Shown: piece by piece, positions 1-11,412 of the stretch
Layout of the letters: each line of letters starts with the position of its first letter
Position numbering within the stretch: position 1 is the first letter of the stretch
DNA from: Stropharia rugosoannulata
Taxonomy: Eukaryota; Basidiomycota; Agaricomycetes; Agaricales; Strophariaceae
Length of the DNA stretch: 64,000 bases
Assembly: GCA_028532985.1 (NCBI GenBank)
Contig: JANCIK010000012.1
Location: 2,046,001 to 2,110,000, forward strand
Direction of reading: 5' to 3'
The notes under the pieces: generated by a model
Databases searched by the model: none
The model's input: the letters and a program-made list of their open reading frames with translations, nothing else
What the model was told of the DNA's origin: nothing
Program-made: the position numbers and the translations under genes

Positions 1-559
1 ATTTTTGAGTGCACGAGCCCGAACCAAGTGGCAGATACTTGCAGGTGGGAAAGTGGAGGTTGGAATTTTCCGACAGCTTCCACTACCCCACCATTTTGGT
101 CGTGACTGGTGACTCGGACTCATCTTGTCTCTAATAGGATACAGTTGACATAAGACTTGAAAATATATTCAACGACCGCAGGCCCGGGGCCATAGAGCTC
201 GTTAATACCAACATATTATTTGTCATATCATGAAAAATATAGGTCGAATAATCCCTGTATACTGGTGGAAGATATACATTCAGAGTGATCCCCCTACAGA
301 GAGAATAATATACATAACTATACTAGATATAGTCAATAATTGTTTTAAAATGTAGCACAAATGCAGTAATACATAGTCAAAGGCTAAGCGTTTGTGCTTT
401 CAACTTCTTGCAACTGCCGGAACCTCAACTGTGATGGAGGCGTCTTCCTACCCCAGCACTTCCAACTGTCCATAACGTCCTAAAATGGAAGGTTAGCTTC
501 CTTCTTTTATGCGAAGAAAAGCAGGTCATTTACCTTCTGGGTACCAAAGGTCAGAGTAG

Positions 560-1813
560 CCACACATGGAACTACAGAGGAATAACGGAAGCATTCAATA
601 TGGTTTCTCCTACTAGCGCGTGACTTGAAACTTCTCTACTTACGAGTTGCTTGAGCAATTTGGGCCTCAGTATTCGTTTCCTTACCTTGAGGTAAGTAAA
701 CAAGAAAAGACAGCCTGACTCCTTGTAAGACAATTGCCGCAGTATATTGAAGACCAATTATTACGTGACTCACGCTATGCAGACAATTGCCCAGGACGAG
801 AAAAACGCCATTCGAACAAATATTTCGCGAGAGAACGAATCGCGCCTAATCATGACCGATGAACGCATACTAGTAGTATCCTTGGTGGTTTTCCTAATCA
901 AGTAGAAGATCAAAGCTTGAGAAAAATATCCGTGAGCTCTTTGGGGACGCTCAAGGAGCACCTAGAAGCCACGTACTTTCTAAAACAAGGATAGAAGACA
1001 TGCCCAAAATTGTTATTGCTGCGGTTATTTTACTTCTTTTAGGGTGACTGTTGTCAGCTGTTGGAGTTATCTACCCGGTAAGACATACGTACGGAAGATC
1101 CATAGTGATATGACAATACATTCCAGAAGCATCTCTTGCGATTTTGTCTTTGTGCGTTGAACCGAGCTAGAGAAGAAGAAAATCAGTCAATATTACTTCA
1201 TGTAAAGGATAGGTCAGACATACTACTGCAACCTCTAATATAATACCAATGAGAATTGATAGGGGGACTGCGTGCAGCTACGTAATAGTTGAGTACTTAT
1301 TATACGCCAAACAGTCTCTAACTTACAATAATATTGAATACACGCGAGCGACCGGCGCGTTTTAAGTGAGGTTGTGAAGTAAGACTGCAATAAGCCTTTT
1401 GAGAGTTTATTATTTACTCTGTTAGGTACTTTATAAAGAGAGGAATAGGCACCTGAAGCATGTAGGCAGCATTTACGGATGCGCTACTGCAAGAACAGTT
1501 AATGTATCTTAAACAGATGTAAAGAAAAGACGTACTATGCAGGTGATGCATAAATAAGCATGGCTTGAAATAAGCAGAAATTAGGATTGGGTTCCGGCCC
1601 CACTTGCTGACCCAGCAGCAAAATATTTGCGAGACTTATAACTGCCCAAGAAGACACTCCTAAGTACCACAAAGAGCTTCTATGGGATGCTCTGGAGATG
1701 TAGGCTGTCAAGACAACAAGAGCTAGCGATATGAAGCCAACGATATAGAGAACGTCGTAAACAACGATTAGTCGTATCGTGGATGCGGCTGAATGACTCT
1801 GAACATCGTTCAC
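560..1813 (-). pseudogene. Decayed 7TM (GPCR-like) membrane protein remnant
   Basis: The best part is 1535-1813: a hydrophobic stretch with two transmembrane-like segments followed by FCLFQAMLIYASPA, a motif I associate with a basidiomycete GPCR-like family (after TM2, Phe-Cys-x-Phe-Gln-Ala then Ile-Tyr). A plausible donor GTACGT follows directly, and an acceptor near 1453 continues the frame for a few codons. Further down the minus strand (about 770-960) there is another short hydrophobic piece with REIFVRMAFFSSWAIV. Between them stop codons accumulate, and I could not assemble a full receptor. I read this as a decayed gene; the family name is from memory of motif style and could be wrong. 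A real multi-exon gene with missed introns is the alternative. Confidence 0.33.
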
Positions 1814-4800
1814 TGAAAGCGTGATAACGGGTAAGATAATTTAATTATATAAAATGCTTCACTTGCCTGCGACTGCATCTATGCCCGTTGAGCCCGACGA
1901 AGTACTAATGATCGACATGTCTGCAAAGGCTTAATACTAGTAAGGACAGAAGGCAGTCTCGCAGTCTAAAAGGTCTGTAAGAAGAAGGCGCAGAGGGGTG
2001 AGCATACATCGAGAGTTATTATAAACCCGTTGTACATGGCTATATGAGCTGTCAACGTATGTGATCGGTGATGACAATGTACATCTCAGCTTTGTTTTTC
2101 CGTATCCAAGAGTCGCCTGTATCAGCTTTAACTTAGACGGTATGTAAATACTCAAGATCATCAAAGATGCTGCTCGTGAGAGCCAACGATCAACAGAGTG
2201 ACATCACATTGTTAAAATCTACTGAATGCTTTGTGCCAAGCTCGTAAGCATATTGTATGATAAAGCATTATTTCCATCTTCCTGCTCTCAGAGCAGGTCC
2301 AGGAATATCTTTGTATCCATAGAGATACCACCGTACTGGTCCGGTATGATGCTCATAACTGATACAGGATGAACATACCAATTTTCAACGGGTATAATTC
2401 TCTTGAACAGATACAATTTGGGTACCATTTCTACGGGTACTACCACACTGGCAGCAAACACTGCGGGTTCATTAAAATTTTATAATTGTGTTTTGTAGAA
2501 TTTTAATATATATGTGACTCTTTCTGTACGTATTCCAATCAATCCTACTACAAGTGATTTCGTTCATATGCATTCCGAGTCGTTTTCAACGCGTTTCCAA
2601 TTCGTTTTCCTTGGTCTATTATGCGATGTGATGAGAATAAAGGGTGACTCCCGGACTGCAAGGTGAGTTGGCTTGGGGTTGGCAATAGTGCCAATGAATA
2701 GGGAGCGTGTACACTCGACATGGCATAAAGCAAGTCGTTACTGTTTAAAACCAAGGCAAATTCTGTATATGGTTTAATAATGCCATACATTTTCTGCGTA
2801 TTTATGTGGGTACTCACTCGTAGTTTTGGCAGTATGAACCGAGATCGTTCACAGAATCACAGTACTGTGTCAAAATTAGGGTGCGCCACTGAAGATCGTG
2901 ACTCGTGTTTTCTGATGAACAGACGACTAGAGCGATATAGCCTTTTCGCACTGCGGCATCGAAAAACAGATTACTAGGAGGAGGACTCGTTAGAATTCTC
3001 TGTATAATATCAATCTTACATACCTGTTGTTTAATCAAGCAAAATAACTCGTTTTAGGCGCTCACTAGAGGCTATATCTGTAGTAGAGAAAAGACGTCGA
3101 GAGAAGTACTGCTCGCACTCGGCTTTTGTTCACTTCATTACAGCTGTCTAAGAGAGCGCCTGAGTGCCCACTTTGGCCTCTGTAATAATTGAACAATAGC
3201 TGGGTGCGAGAAATCACTTCTACGGATCTTGTTGCTAAACGTCTCTTTTTAACTGAGAGCACTGACGAGATAATCAGGCAATCGTCTATCAATCGCCGAC
3301 GTGCTTAAAATAGCTCTTGAAGTACATCATAATGCACGCTTGCCCTGACTTGACGTGTGACCGTACTGGCAATTCAAACATGTTCTTTCTCTCACGTAGT
3401 CTCACGTAGTCTCACGTAGTAATACACCATGGGCATGGGATCATCTTTGTCGGTTAAGTAAATAATGGTGTGCACCGACGATTAGTGATTAATGAATTAA
3501 TGAATCTTGACACAAGTACGCGCGCAAGTTGTGGAAGTGTTATCAATAATAGAAATCACTGCAGTAGTATATATATTTGTCACCTGATTGAACATTTGGT
3601 AATTACAATACAAAGCTTACAGACATGGCACACACTCTCATCATTGTGTGTGATTTGACAGAAGATGGAACTGTTCTGGTCGAACTTCCATGCTTCCGAA
3701 ACTGAGATGAATTAACGCAAGGTATGCCAACTATAGCTAAGATAACAACACACACAAAAGATTTCTTGATCTGTCAATTTTTTGATTTTTACAGTCTCTT
3801 CAAATGATACAACTTGGTTATACATTATGGTTGCCCGTTTGCACATTTATTATTCCGCACATATACTTGTTCCGCACACTTCAAATTTTGGCTGCTTATT
3901 CATGTATGTGGAGAATAGCGAATAGCGAATACCGGCGGGCCGAACTGCCTAATTGGGAAGCATTAAGTAATAACGCTGTAGCGCCGGCTGACGCCGGCAG
4001 GGCCCGCTACCTCGGTGCTGCGCTGCGCGCTGGATTTTTGCCACTGAGTTGTTTCAAAGTGTTAGCTGCACTTGGGCTGTAGTTGGGATGTTACAAGAAA
4101 TGTTTGTATTTCACTTACCACATGGTACACCAATATACAGTAGTAAGATGTTATATATATATTAACTTTTTAGATTTCTTTGAAGGGGAAGTGAAAGAAT
4201 TAAATGAGGAAAAACAGGTTTATGAGGGGATAATTCAATGTCAACGTTGGGCTTGTATGACACACTACTACAACACTAGGGAATCACGGGAACCATGCGC
4301 ACTTCAATCTGCTCACTACCCTTTAATGATTTAATGGAGAGACACTGGGAAGCAGTCGAGTCAGTGCAGGAACCTGTGATGATATGTCTGCAAAAATCAA
4401 GGTGCACAATTGATTCTGGGATATATGTAGCATGAGGAAGATTATGGGATTGAGCATTGATTGAGCTAATGTTTTTAGATCAGATTTACGAGTGGACACA
4501 ATGTATGCTACCATGCACAGAGCATCGAAGACAAACACACCATTTAAATCCCTTTCTGGTTGATTGTCAACATAATGAAAAAAATCAAGATGGACAGCGA
4601 CAAGATAGTAGTATCTGAAGTGGCACCTGGGCCTTTGACACCTGGATCTGCAATACAAGGGTGGTGGGGAATGGATACAAAATTATCAGGGATATCAGTA
4701 CAGCCTATAATACAATGAATAATGCATTAAGGGGATGAGAAAAGACAGGACAGCTCCAAGGCAACTCACAAATAGAAAGGCAGAATGAGGTGACAGTAGT

Positions 4801-5710
4801 GATTATTGATTTGTGTATGGTGGGTATAACACGTTCAAAGTGACAGCAGTTATGGACAGAAGGAAGAGCAAAACCTTAGCAGTACAACAGACTAAGGATG
4901 CAGAGCAGTAGAAATACTGTAGAAAGCCAGCAAGTAGTAGAGGACTACAGAGGATGCAGAGCAAGAGAAAAGCAGCAGGGAGACAAGTAATAGCAACTAC
5001 TGAGGATGCAGTGGAGGGGAATACTAGACGGTTGATGATGATGAACAGAAAGATCTAGAACAGATTACATCATATAGAAGCATGACTATGGGAACAGGAT
5101 AGACAAATAAAGGAATTTTGTGATCTTCTGCCAATTTTCAGAAAAGGTTGGTCCCCAGGACCCACTACCTTACAGGTAGCGGGAATCAATGATGTCACAG
5201 ATGTAGACAGTAAAATGGCAGCATCAAGGTTGCATTGAGGCAGTGTGCACTATATAGAGCGCTTGTATAGCATTTGCTGCCCATATCCCCCTTTATATAA
5301 CTATGTAACTATCCATGCTACAGGATCCTACTTTCAAGTAAGATTTGCCTTTAAATACATGACAAATGGCCTTGCTGTAAAGTAAGGTTCCCCACATCTG
5401 AAATTCATCTATATATGGTCAATCTTCTGCCCTCTTACATCCTAACACATACAAACACCACCTGAATACTGGACGCCTGAAAACCCTGTTGAAAGTTCTG
5501 CCCTCTTACATCCTAACACCTTCAAACATTACATCCTTGTTTACTTTCTCATGTGGCCTAATCCCCTTCCTTCTTTTCCCTGTCTCTCTCTTTCTCTGCA
5601 GCCGTGCCCATCCCTGCCAACCCTCTTCTGTTCTTGGGCTGCTCCTATAGTATGTCCCTCCTCTACCTTGCCTCACTCTATCTTCCTTTGTCAGTTCCTT
5701 CTTTCAATTT
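1814..5710. other. Gene-poor decayed region
   Basis: I see no coding region I can support here. Short open frames on both strands (for example near 2548-3038, 3804-4082 and 4323-4658) have no recognisable motif and no coherent splicing. A small GC-rich island lies near 3930-4080 inside AT-rich DNA. Purine-rich imperfect repeats of 'gaggatgcagag' type occur around 4890-5010. Because a Helitron helicase tail follows at 5711-5942 on the minus strand, part of this stretch may be the 3' non-coding half of that dead Helitron, but no 3' hairpin or CTRR end could be assigned. Confidence 0.5.
3391..3420. repeat. Three tandem copies of a 10-bp unit
   Basis: The decamer ctcacgtagt is repeated three times without interruption. 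It lies in AT-rich non-coding DNA and has no visible link to a gene. Confidence 0.9.
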
Positions 5711-5942
5711 CAGGTGACCGGTGCAGTTTCTTCTTTCCTTTGTTTTGTTTCTTTGTCCAGCATCTCCAATCTGATCATTTCTTTTTGTAGGTCTTTGGAT
5801 GGGTGATGTTTGAATATTTCACTATCAAAATCCCTGAGCAGTCTTATCATATCTCTGCCTTTGCTCTGTGAAAGTGCTACATATGCGGCAAATGCTGAAA
5901 TTTGCCCTGACAGTGGTTTAGTGAGGTCTATGATGACGTTGA
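5711..5942 (-). pseudogene. Helitron helicase C-terminal fragment
   Basis: Minus-strand translation gives about 77 residues ending in a stop at 5711-5713. It contains AYVALSQSKGRDMIRLLRDFD and then a charged tail with HPSKDLQKEM. This matches the C-terminal end of the Pif1-type helicase of rolling-circle (Helitron) transposons in basidiomycetes, where the consensus is NAYVALSRSRGR-TIRLLRDFD; it holds part of the last helicase motif. The fragment is cut at 5942 by the start of an LTR (TGATAGGG at 5939), so Rep and most of the helicase are missing. It is a relic, and it sets the relative age: Helitron first, then the old LTR, then the gypsy element. Confidence 0.62.
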
Positions 5943-6467
5943 TAGGGCACCTAAGTGCCTAGCCGTGAAATTTTGCGATTTTACTATAAATCCTATCATT
6001 TCAGTAGTCTAGACTATTAAAGTCGTATTAAAGACTTCAGTACAACCCAATGAGAGACAGAGAATAACGAAGACAAGTGTAGACCTCCACTTAATCAATT
6101 AAGCAGGCTATTTTAACTATAAGCGAAACCACACTAAAAGCTTAAGTAAAAAGTGACGACGGTAACTGTCCACGTTAAAGAACTTAACTGGAAAGTAAAC
6201 CAAGAGACTTTAATCAAGCGGGTTAATAAACCTTTACGGTTGGACTTAGTCGCAGGACCAGTATGGCTTATAAGCGCATCTGACCGGCTTAAAGTTAGAA
6301 TAATAATAAGCCCGGCATAAAGGAGAGCACGGGTACGCTTTGCGTTTAACCCGGTATAATTATACCAGGCTAAATGTAAAACTACTGCCCAAGAAATACA
6401 CTTAGTAATGTCGTCAATTTCGAGGAAGTCAGATAAGCAGGTTAAACAGAGTGCAAAGGCAGAGGCA

Positions 6468-6770
6468 TTATACCGGGTTAAATTATACCGGGTTAAATGA
6501 CACCAACCATAACGACGAAGTTTGACTAGAGACTCATAGCGAGTCAGTCTTCTAAAAACCAGCCATCGAAAACGAGAGATTAGGAAAAGCAGAACATTAT
6601 GCTGGGTTATTTAACTCAAGTAATTATACCGGGCTATTTGACTTAGGCATTATACCGGGCTAAACGACTTAGTCGTTATACCGGGCTGTTTGATTGAATG
6701 TTATACCGGGTTAATTTAGCAAAGGTCAATAAACTGGGCTAATAAACTTAGACAGTTCTACCGGGCTAAT
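6468..6770. repeat. Degenerate tandem array of 'ttataccgggctaa'
   Basis: At least eight copies of a core ataccggg(c/t)t lie here. Four of them, at 6626, 6652, 6678 and 6703, are spaced 26, 26 and 25 bp apart; others lie at about 6468, 6483, 6731 and 6758. A further copy (tatagcgggctattt) follows the gypsy insertion near 22582. An inverted pair (aacccggtataa / ttataccaggct) lies near 6347-6374. The array is inside the U3 part of the old LTR, a usual place for repeated regulatory sites. Confidence 0.75.
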
Positions 6771-6789
6771 TAGCAAGGCCTCGTACTGG

Positions 6790-6793
6790 CCGT
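6790..6793. other. Target-site duplication CCGT of the gypsy element (left copy)
   Basis: CCGT lies directly before the 5' LTR and again directly after the 3' LTR at 22567-22570. The bases around both copies belong to the same interrupted LTR, which confirms the element boundaries. Confidence 0.8.
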
Positions 6794-8003
6794 TGACAGG
6801 GCTGCTTTTTGGCTACGGGTGTAAACAGCCAGGAGTTCCGTTAATGGGATAGCTGCGCGCAGGAAACACAGAGGGACTAGAGTGGCGCCTGACTCGTAGT
6901 CTGCAGCTATCAGCGCGCCTTATGACGATAAGCGCCTGCGCGCACCGTATTGCGAGAGAGATCGGTCAGCGAGCTGCACAGCCTAAAGTGCATAGTCTGG
7001 TCATCCGTGCGAGCGATCGGAGAGGCGTAGAACGGTTAAGCACCAGCAAAGTGCGGTGTGAGTACAGCTGAGCGAGTACCAAGGGCGGTGTGAAGGGCTG
7101 TGCGCGCATCTCATGTGCGCGCATCGCAAAAGGCAGAATTTGCCTAAGTCCACACATCATGTGACCGTGGCGGCGCGCATCAAAAGAGACGCGCAAAAGC
7201 CCGAGGGAACAAACGACATGCGCGCAGCGAATGCCAAGGGATCAGGACACTCGAAGGGAAGCCCGGATGCGATGCGCGACCTTTGGCCGTGTTGCTAGTA
7301 TTTACTTCACCTTATTATTAGTACACATGCGCGCATCGCATATAAACCTGTATCCTTGTCTATAGTAATTTAAGCAATTGTCTACCCACTAGATCTGTGT
7401 GCTGGGTTCTGTCCCAGGCCGTCGGCGGGCTGTGTTTAGCTTTTGTTAGGGTTTTAACTGTGAAGTAATTGTGAATCATAGGAGTTTTGGATAGCTTCTG
7501 GCCACCGGGTCATTTGGAGAGCTCAGTGAGGAGTCAGTACAACCGTGTACGGAAACTCGCACTGTAGTGTTTAGACTGTGAGACTGCACCGCCGGGTGAA
7601 AGACTTTGGAGAGTCTTGGATTGTTGGACTTTGGAGAGTCCGCGCATCGCACGAGGTCACCGGACCCGGAAGTGCGCGCAGCGAAGCCGTTCGCTAAAAA
7701 CAACTTATTTCATTTATCATTTTGCCTAGCGCACGCCACTAGCAACCGGGCTCTATTCGAGATTTACTAGAATTAAACCCCTCCTTACAAACGAATTTGC
7801 AGGCACTACTTGCTATTACAAAGACTAGAGGACACGAGGTGCGCGCATCGCACTCCCAGAACGGGAACCAGAGCAGAGCATAGATTATACTAGCCGTTTA
7901 GTTGAGGCGTTCGCTCGATCTAAGGGATAGGATCTCGCTCCGCTGGGTGTGCGTGTGTGTTGTGTTTCGCGATTTCGAGTCTAGCTACGCAGTAGACCTC
8001 TCA
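6794..8003 (+). repeat. 5' LTR of the gypsy element (1210 bp)
   Basis: It begins TGACAGGG and ends CCTCTCA, matching 21588-22566. A TATA box (tataaac) lies at 7341-7347. Compared with the 3' LTR it has about 230 extra bp (roughly 7401-7637), which also exist in the related LTR at 41235-42649 and are therefore ancestral. Small differences elsewhere (for example an extra 'ga' near 6957) show few mutations since insertion. Copies of the palindrome TGCGCGCA are frequent. Confidence 0.93.
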
Positions 8004-8005
8004 TC

Positions 8006-8023
8006 TGGAGCCCACCGCGAGGG
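8006..8023 (+). other. Primer-binding site of the gypsy element
   Basis: Two bases after the LTR end, the sequence TGGAGCCCACCGCGAG starts with TGG, the complement of a tRNA CCA end. This is the expected position and form of a minus-strand primer site. I could not name the tRNA. Confidence 0.7.
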
Positions 8024-8665
8024 GAAGGTTCAGAAATCTCACTTAGTGTTTCGGGAACTACGGCTTGCGCCTATTACAATAAATTACAAAAATTTCAAAT
8101 AAAACGGGGACGAGTAACAAGCGAGGCAAATTTCCTGCGCCTTCATCGCTCGCCGAGCCAGAAGAAGCCAGACCATCCTTTGGAACGGTGCCTTCACGCG
8201 AGAGAACCACGAGGAGCAAGAAAGACGCTGAGCTGGTAGAGCCGTTGGTAATTACACCGATGCGAGACAGAAAAGCAAAGAAAAGAGCGAGGAGGAAGCG
8301 CAGTTGCATATCGAGACTCAGGGATTAGCGCAGCGCATCCCAGGTGCGCTCACCGAAAGCGACTCGGAGTTAAGAGTAGGGACTAGTGGATTTTGGGGAC
8401 CACCATCGGGCATCGAAACAGAAGACCAATTAGTGGACGGTGATATTACACTCGAAACCGCACCATTCGGTACTTCTGATAGCCAAGCTACCCAAGACAC
8501 CCCTCCTCCATTCTCGGAAGTATTTGGAACTGCTAAGACATCCGCGCAGCTACGGCGGAAAATAGCGAAAGCGAGGCAGAGCGCGTGGCGAGAGATATAT
8601 TTGGAGGAGACTTGTCAGATCTCTCAGAAAGCGAACGAAATTCACCCCCACGAGAACCAGAAACT
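8024..8665 (+). other. Gypsy leader with an open frame that lacks ATG
   Basis: From about 8233 to beyond 8590 one frame stays open and encodes an acidic, Ser/Thr/Pro-rich peptide (with TPPPFSEVFGTAK near its end), but it has no ATG and lies in a different frame from gag. It could be an untranslated leader, or the N-terminal part of Gag reached by splicing or frameshifting. I see no proof for either. Confidence 0.4.
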
Positions 8666-10138
8666 ATGCCTAAGGACATGTCCATGCCAGTACGCGGTGC
8701 GCGCGGCGCGCCGAGCTTCGATCCTGCTGCAGAGCGCGATGAGCTGCCGCGGTACTTCGAGGATCTGGAGGATTGGTTTAAGCGCGCGGAGGTGACGGAG
8801 GACGATGAGAAAAGAGGATATGTAATCAAATATGTACCCATGCAGACGGCGGAGGAGTGGAAGAATTTACCAGGTTATGATACCAAGGGGTACGCGGAGC
8901 TCAAGAAAATGATTCTCAACGAGTACCCGGAGGTGATCAGCATTCAGACAGGGTCCATTGCGCGGCTCAAGAAGCTCTGCAAGGAGAATCAGCGCATCTC
9001 GGAGGAAGACCTCCAGGTGTTGCTGGACTTCAAGCGCGCGTTCTTGGCCGAGGCCGCTAAGCTCACGAAGGCGCCCACCCTGCTCGCGAATCATACCTTG
9101 GTGACTTACTTCACCAATAGTCTCACTGCGGGGTTCAGGGATCGATTATTTAATAAACTGGACATTGATTACACGACGCGCGCATCGTTCGACAAGTTCT
9201 TAACTGAGCGCAATATACAGTTCACCGCACCTACTGGGGTGACGGTAGAAGCGCGCACTGAGGACATGTACCCTCTCAAACAAGTAGCCGAGATGGCGGA
9301 ACAAATGGCCCGTACTAGGAACCCGAGCACGACGCTGAGCCTAGGGCGCGAGAGCACTGATGGACTTATGCCGGTGCCCGCCATCAAGACTGAGGCCGCG
9401 GATGTTGGTTCGCTGCGCGGAGAGATTGAGGACCTGAAAGGGTTCGTCGCCTCCTTCAAGGATACCTTGTCGTTAGTGGAGAAGACAGTGGCGAAGTCAA
9501 AGGAGTCGAGTAAGAAAGAGTTGGAGGACATTATCCGCAATGTCATGGCTGCGCGCGCCGCACCGATGTCGGTGCCTGTGCAACCAGTAGCCCCCATGAT
9601 GCCCATGAGCGCACCGAGTTTTGGTGGACCGCCACCTAGGCCCTTCCAATACCAACAACGCCCGGAGCCTCGCTGCTTCTACTGCAAGCAGACGGGACAT
9701 GTGGTTGCTGAGTGCATCGTACGGCAGCAAGACTTGTCAGCTGGAAGGATTGTCATCACGGAGGCGGGGCGCTTACAGTTACCTGATGGGTCGTCGATAC
9801 CTTGGGACCCTTCGCGCGCGATCAAAGAGCGCGTCGACGAATGGCATAAGAAGAACGGGCCGCCCGCGCAGCAAGCGTATATGGCACCCGCCCATCCCTC
9901 GTACATGGGTATGCCTCCGAGCATGGTATATTCGCAGATGTACCAGCCAGCCAGTTCCTTGGACGAGACCTACGAAGAACAGATACGCGCACTTCAGCAA
10001 GAGCTGGAGAGTAAGAAGGCGTTCTTGAAGGAGCGCGCATCGGCGAAGACGCCTGAGGAGGTGATAGAGGAACAGCGTCAGCTAATAGCGACTATGAAAG
10101 CCGAACGCGACGCTGCGCTCAGTCAGGGTTTCGATTGA
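8666..10138 (+). CDS. gag: Gag polyprotein (gypsy)
   Basis: This is the structural protein that forms the retrotransposon particle and packages its RNA. The first ATG of the frame is at 8666 (490 residues); the frame is open a little further upstream without an ATG. The middle part is a helical capsid-like region (WFKRAEV, then Leu-rich helices). Near residue 340 comes a retroviral zinc knuckle CFYCKQTGHVVAEC (C-x2-C-x4-H-x4-C), preceded by a Pro/Met-rich linker. The C-terminus is a predicted coiled coil (EEQIRALQQELESKK). The stop TGA at 10136-10138 is followed six bases later by the ATG of the protease frame, so translation of protease may depend on reinitiation. Codon use is rich in GCGC, like the rest of this element. 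Confidence 0.9.
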   Translation: MPKDMSMPVRGARGAPSFDPAAERDELPRYFEDLEDWFKRAEVTEDDEKRGYVIKYVPMQTAEEWKNLPGYDTKGYAELKKMILNEYPEVISIQTGSIARLKKLCKENQRISEEDLQVLLDFKRAFLAEAAKLTKAPTLLANHTLVTYFTNSLTAGFRDRLFNKLDIDYTTRASFDKFLTERNIQFTAPTGVTVEARTEDMYPLKQVAEMAEQMARTRNPSTTLSLGRESTDGLMPVPAIKTEAADVGSLRGEIEDLKGFVASFKDTLSLVEKTVAKSKESSKKELEDIIRNVMAARAAPMSVPVQPVAPMMPMSAPSFGGPPPRPFQYQQRPEPRCFYCKQTGHVVAECIVRQQDLSAGRIVITEAGRLQLPDGSSIPWDPSRAIKERVDEWHKKNGPPAQQAYMAPAHPSYMGMPPSMVYSQMYQPASSLDETYEEQIRALQQELESKKAFLKERASAKTPEEVIEEQRQLIATMKAERDAALSQGFD

Positions 10139-10143
10139 GTCTG

Positions 10144-11412
10144 ATGAAGGGAAACGCGGGCAGAGTTATGCGTAGCGGCTCTGATAAACCCAAGAACCCG
10201 GAGGGCGCAAACAAGAAGTTACCAATCAAGAATATACCTAGAGCATCAGTTGAGGACGCGAGTGACGATGAGGAAGATGAGTTGCGAGAGGTAGGGGAGG
10301 AGCAAGGTGCGCGCAGCGCACCAGTGAAGAAGAAAGTAGTGTTCGAGGTTCCTGCAAAAGCTGGGCCTAGTGCACGACCAGCAGCAGTGCCATATGTAAT
10401 GGTACCTCCGCTGCGCGTTCCGGAGAAAGTAAAACCTAAGGTTAGGGAAGAACCCATACCTGTAGTAGAGAAGAGGAAACCTGCTTATAAGCTGCGCGCA
10501 CCTATCGAAGATGAAGCGCAGGCTGACGCAGTCCTCAAACACTTAGAAAATCAGAAGATTGAGATCACGCAGGGCCAGTTGTTAGGCATATCGACTGCAG
10601 GTTTCAGAAGAAAGTTCGTTGAGCGCATAGTACCAAGAAAGGTACCATTGGATTTGAACACGATGCGCGTACTACAATTAGACTACGATGAAGAAGAGCG
10701 CGAAGTAGATGAGGCGATTGCGCAGTTAGCAGAAGAAGAGGAAGAAGAGGAGTTTATGCAGATGGATGAGCTACCAGTGGCCACTTTCCTTACTTGCTCA
10801 GATGAGCGCAGCGGACTGCAACCGGGTACCATCATCATGGAAGACCCGTACGAGCAGTACGTCTCGACTCTGCAGCCGGGCGAAAAGCCTAAGGGACTTA
10901 TTGTGGCGCGCGAATCGCACCATCTGAAGGCGGTATTTCCGCTCATCAACGGCAAGGGACACGCGGAGACGTTGCTCGACAGTGGGTCGCAGATTGTGTC
11001 AATGGCACAGGACACCGCTGAGCGCTTAGGACTTAGTTGGGACCCGGACTTCACTATACGAATGCAGAGCGCGAATAAGCAGGTGGAATCCACCAAGGGC
11101 TTAGCGCGCAACGTACCATTTGTGTTTAACGGGCTGACAGTGTACTTACAAGTGCATGTCATTAGCGCAGCGGCTTACGAGGTGCTCTTGGGCAGGCCGT
11201 TCGAGATCCTCACGGAGAGCAATGTGAAGACGCGCGGCGATGGAACGGTTGAGCTTACGCTCACCGATCCCAACACGCAGCGCAAACTGGTTGTACCCAC
11301 CTATAACCGAGGGTGCGGTCCCAAGATTGTGCAGCGCGAACCTAAGTTGCAGGACCCTGGCACAACGGAAAACCCTAACGCAGATCAGGATTTTCAATCC
11401 TCGATGATTTGA
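10144..11412 (+). CDS. Retroviral-type aspartic protease (gypsy)
   Basis: A 422-residue protein encoded between gag and pol. It would cleave the Gag and Pol precursors in the particle. The N-terminal half is basic then acidic and low in complexity. The C-terminal half carries the aspartic protease core: LLDSGSQIVS with the catalytic D-S-G near residue 280, followed by a hydrophobic strand pattern and LLGRPF, the usual second conserved block of retroviral-type proteases. Its stop TGA (11410-11412) overlaps the ATG of pol in the string TGATG. Having protease as a separate frame between gag and pol is less common than fusion to Gag or Pol. Confidence 0.87.
   Translation: MKGNAGRVMRSGSDKPKNPEGANKKLPIKNIPRASVEDASDDEEDELREVGEEQGARSAPVKKKVVFEVPAKAGPSARPAAVPYVMVPPLRVPEKVKPKVREEPIPVVEKRKPAYKLRAPIEDEAQADAVLKHLENQKIEITQGQLLGISTAGFRRKFVERIVPRKVPLDLNTMRVLQLDYDEEEREVDEAIAQLAEEEEEEEFMQMDELPVATFLTCSDERSGLQPGTIIMEDPYEQYVSTLQPGEKPKGLIVARESHHLKAVFPLINGKGHAETLLDSGSQIVSMAQDTAERLGLSWDPDFTIRMQSANKQVESTKGLARNVPFVFNGLTVYLQVHVISAAAYEVLLGRPFEILTESNVKTRGDGTVELTLTDPNTQRKLVVPTYNRGCGPKIVQREPKLQDPGTTENPNADQDFQSSMI

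Larger units (their letters stand above)
5939..6793 (+). mobile_element. Old LTR, left part (split by the gypsy insertion)
   Basis: It starts with TGATAGGG exactly where the Helitron helicase tail breaks off. It continues after the 15.8-kb gypsy element at 22571, where the same kind of 'cgggct' repeats resume. Without the insertion the LTR would be about 1.56 kb, running from TGATA at 5939 to TATCA at 23277, with a TATA box (tataaata) near 22960. No gag or pol of this element is next to it, so it is probably a solo LTR. The right boundary is inferred from the inverted ends only; no matching target duplication was found. Confidence 0.5.

Noticed and set aside
3804..4082. 92-aa plus-strand open frame over a GC-rich island
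   Set aside because: No motif, no splice pattern, and composition changes abruptly inside the frame; it looks like chance openness in GC-rich DNA.
5551..5790. 79-aa plus-strand frame rich in Pro, Ser, Phe and Leu
   Set aside because: It is the antisense of the Helitron helicase tail and adjacent pyrimidine-rich DNA.
8304..8795. 163-aa plus-strand frame overlapping gag
   Set aside because: No ATG at its start, and its second half lies out of frame over the true gag; kept only as a note on the leader.
9169..9606. 145-aa minus-strand frame inside gag
   Set aside because: Shadow of gag; low-complexity Ser/Arg translation and no splice continuity, unlike the true antisense genes after pol.
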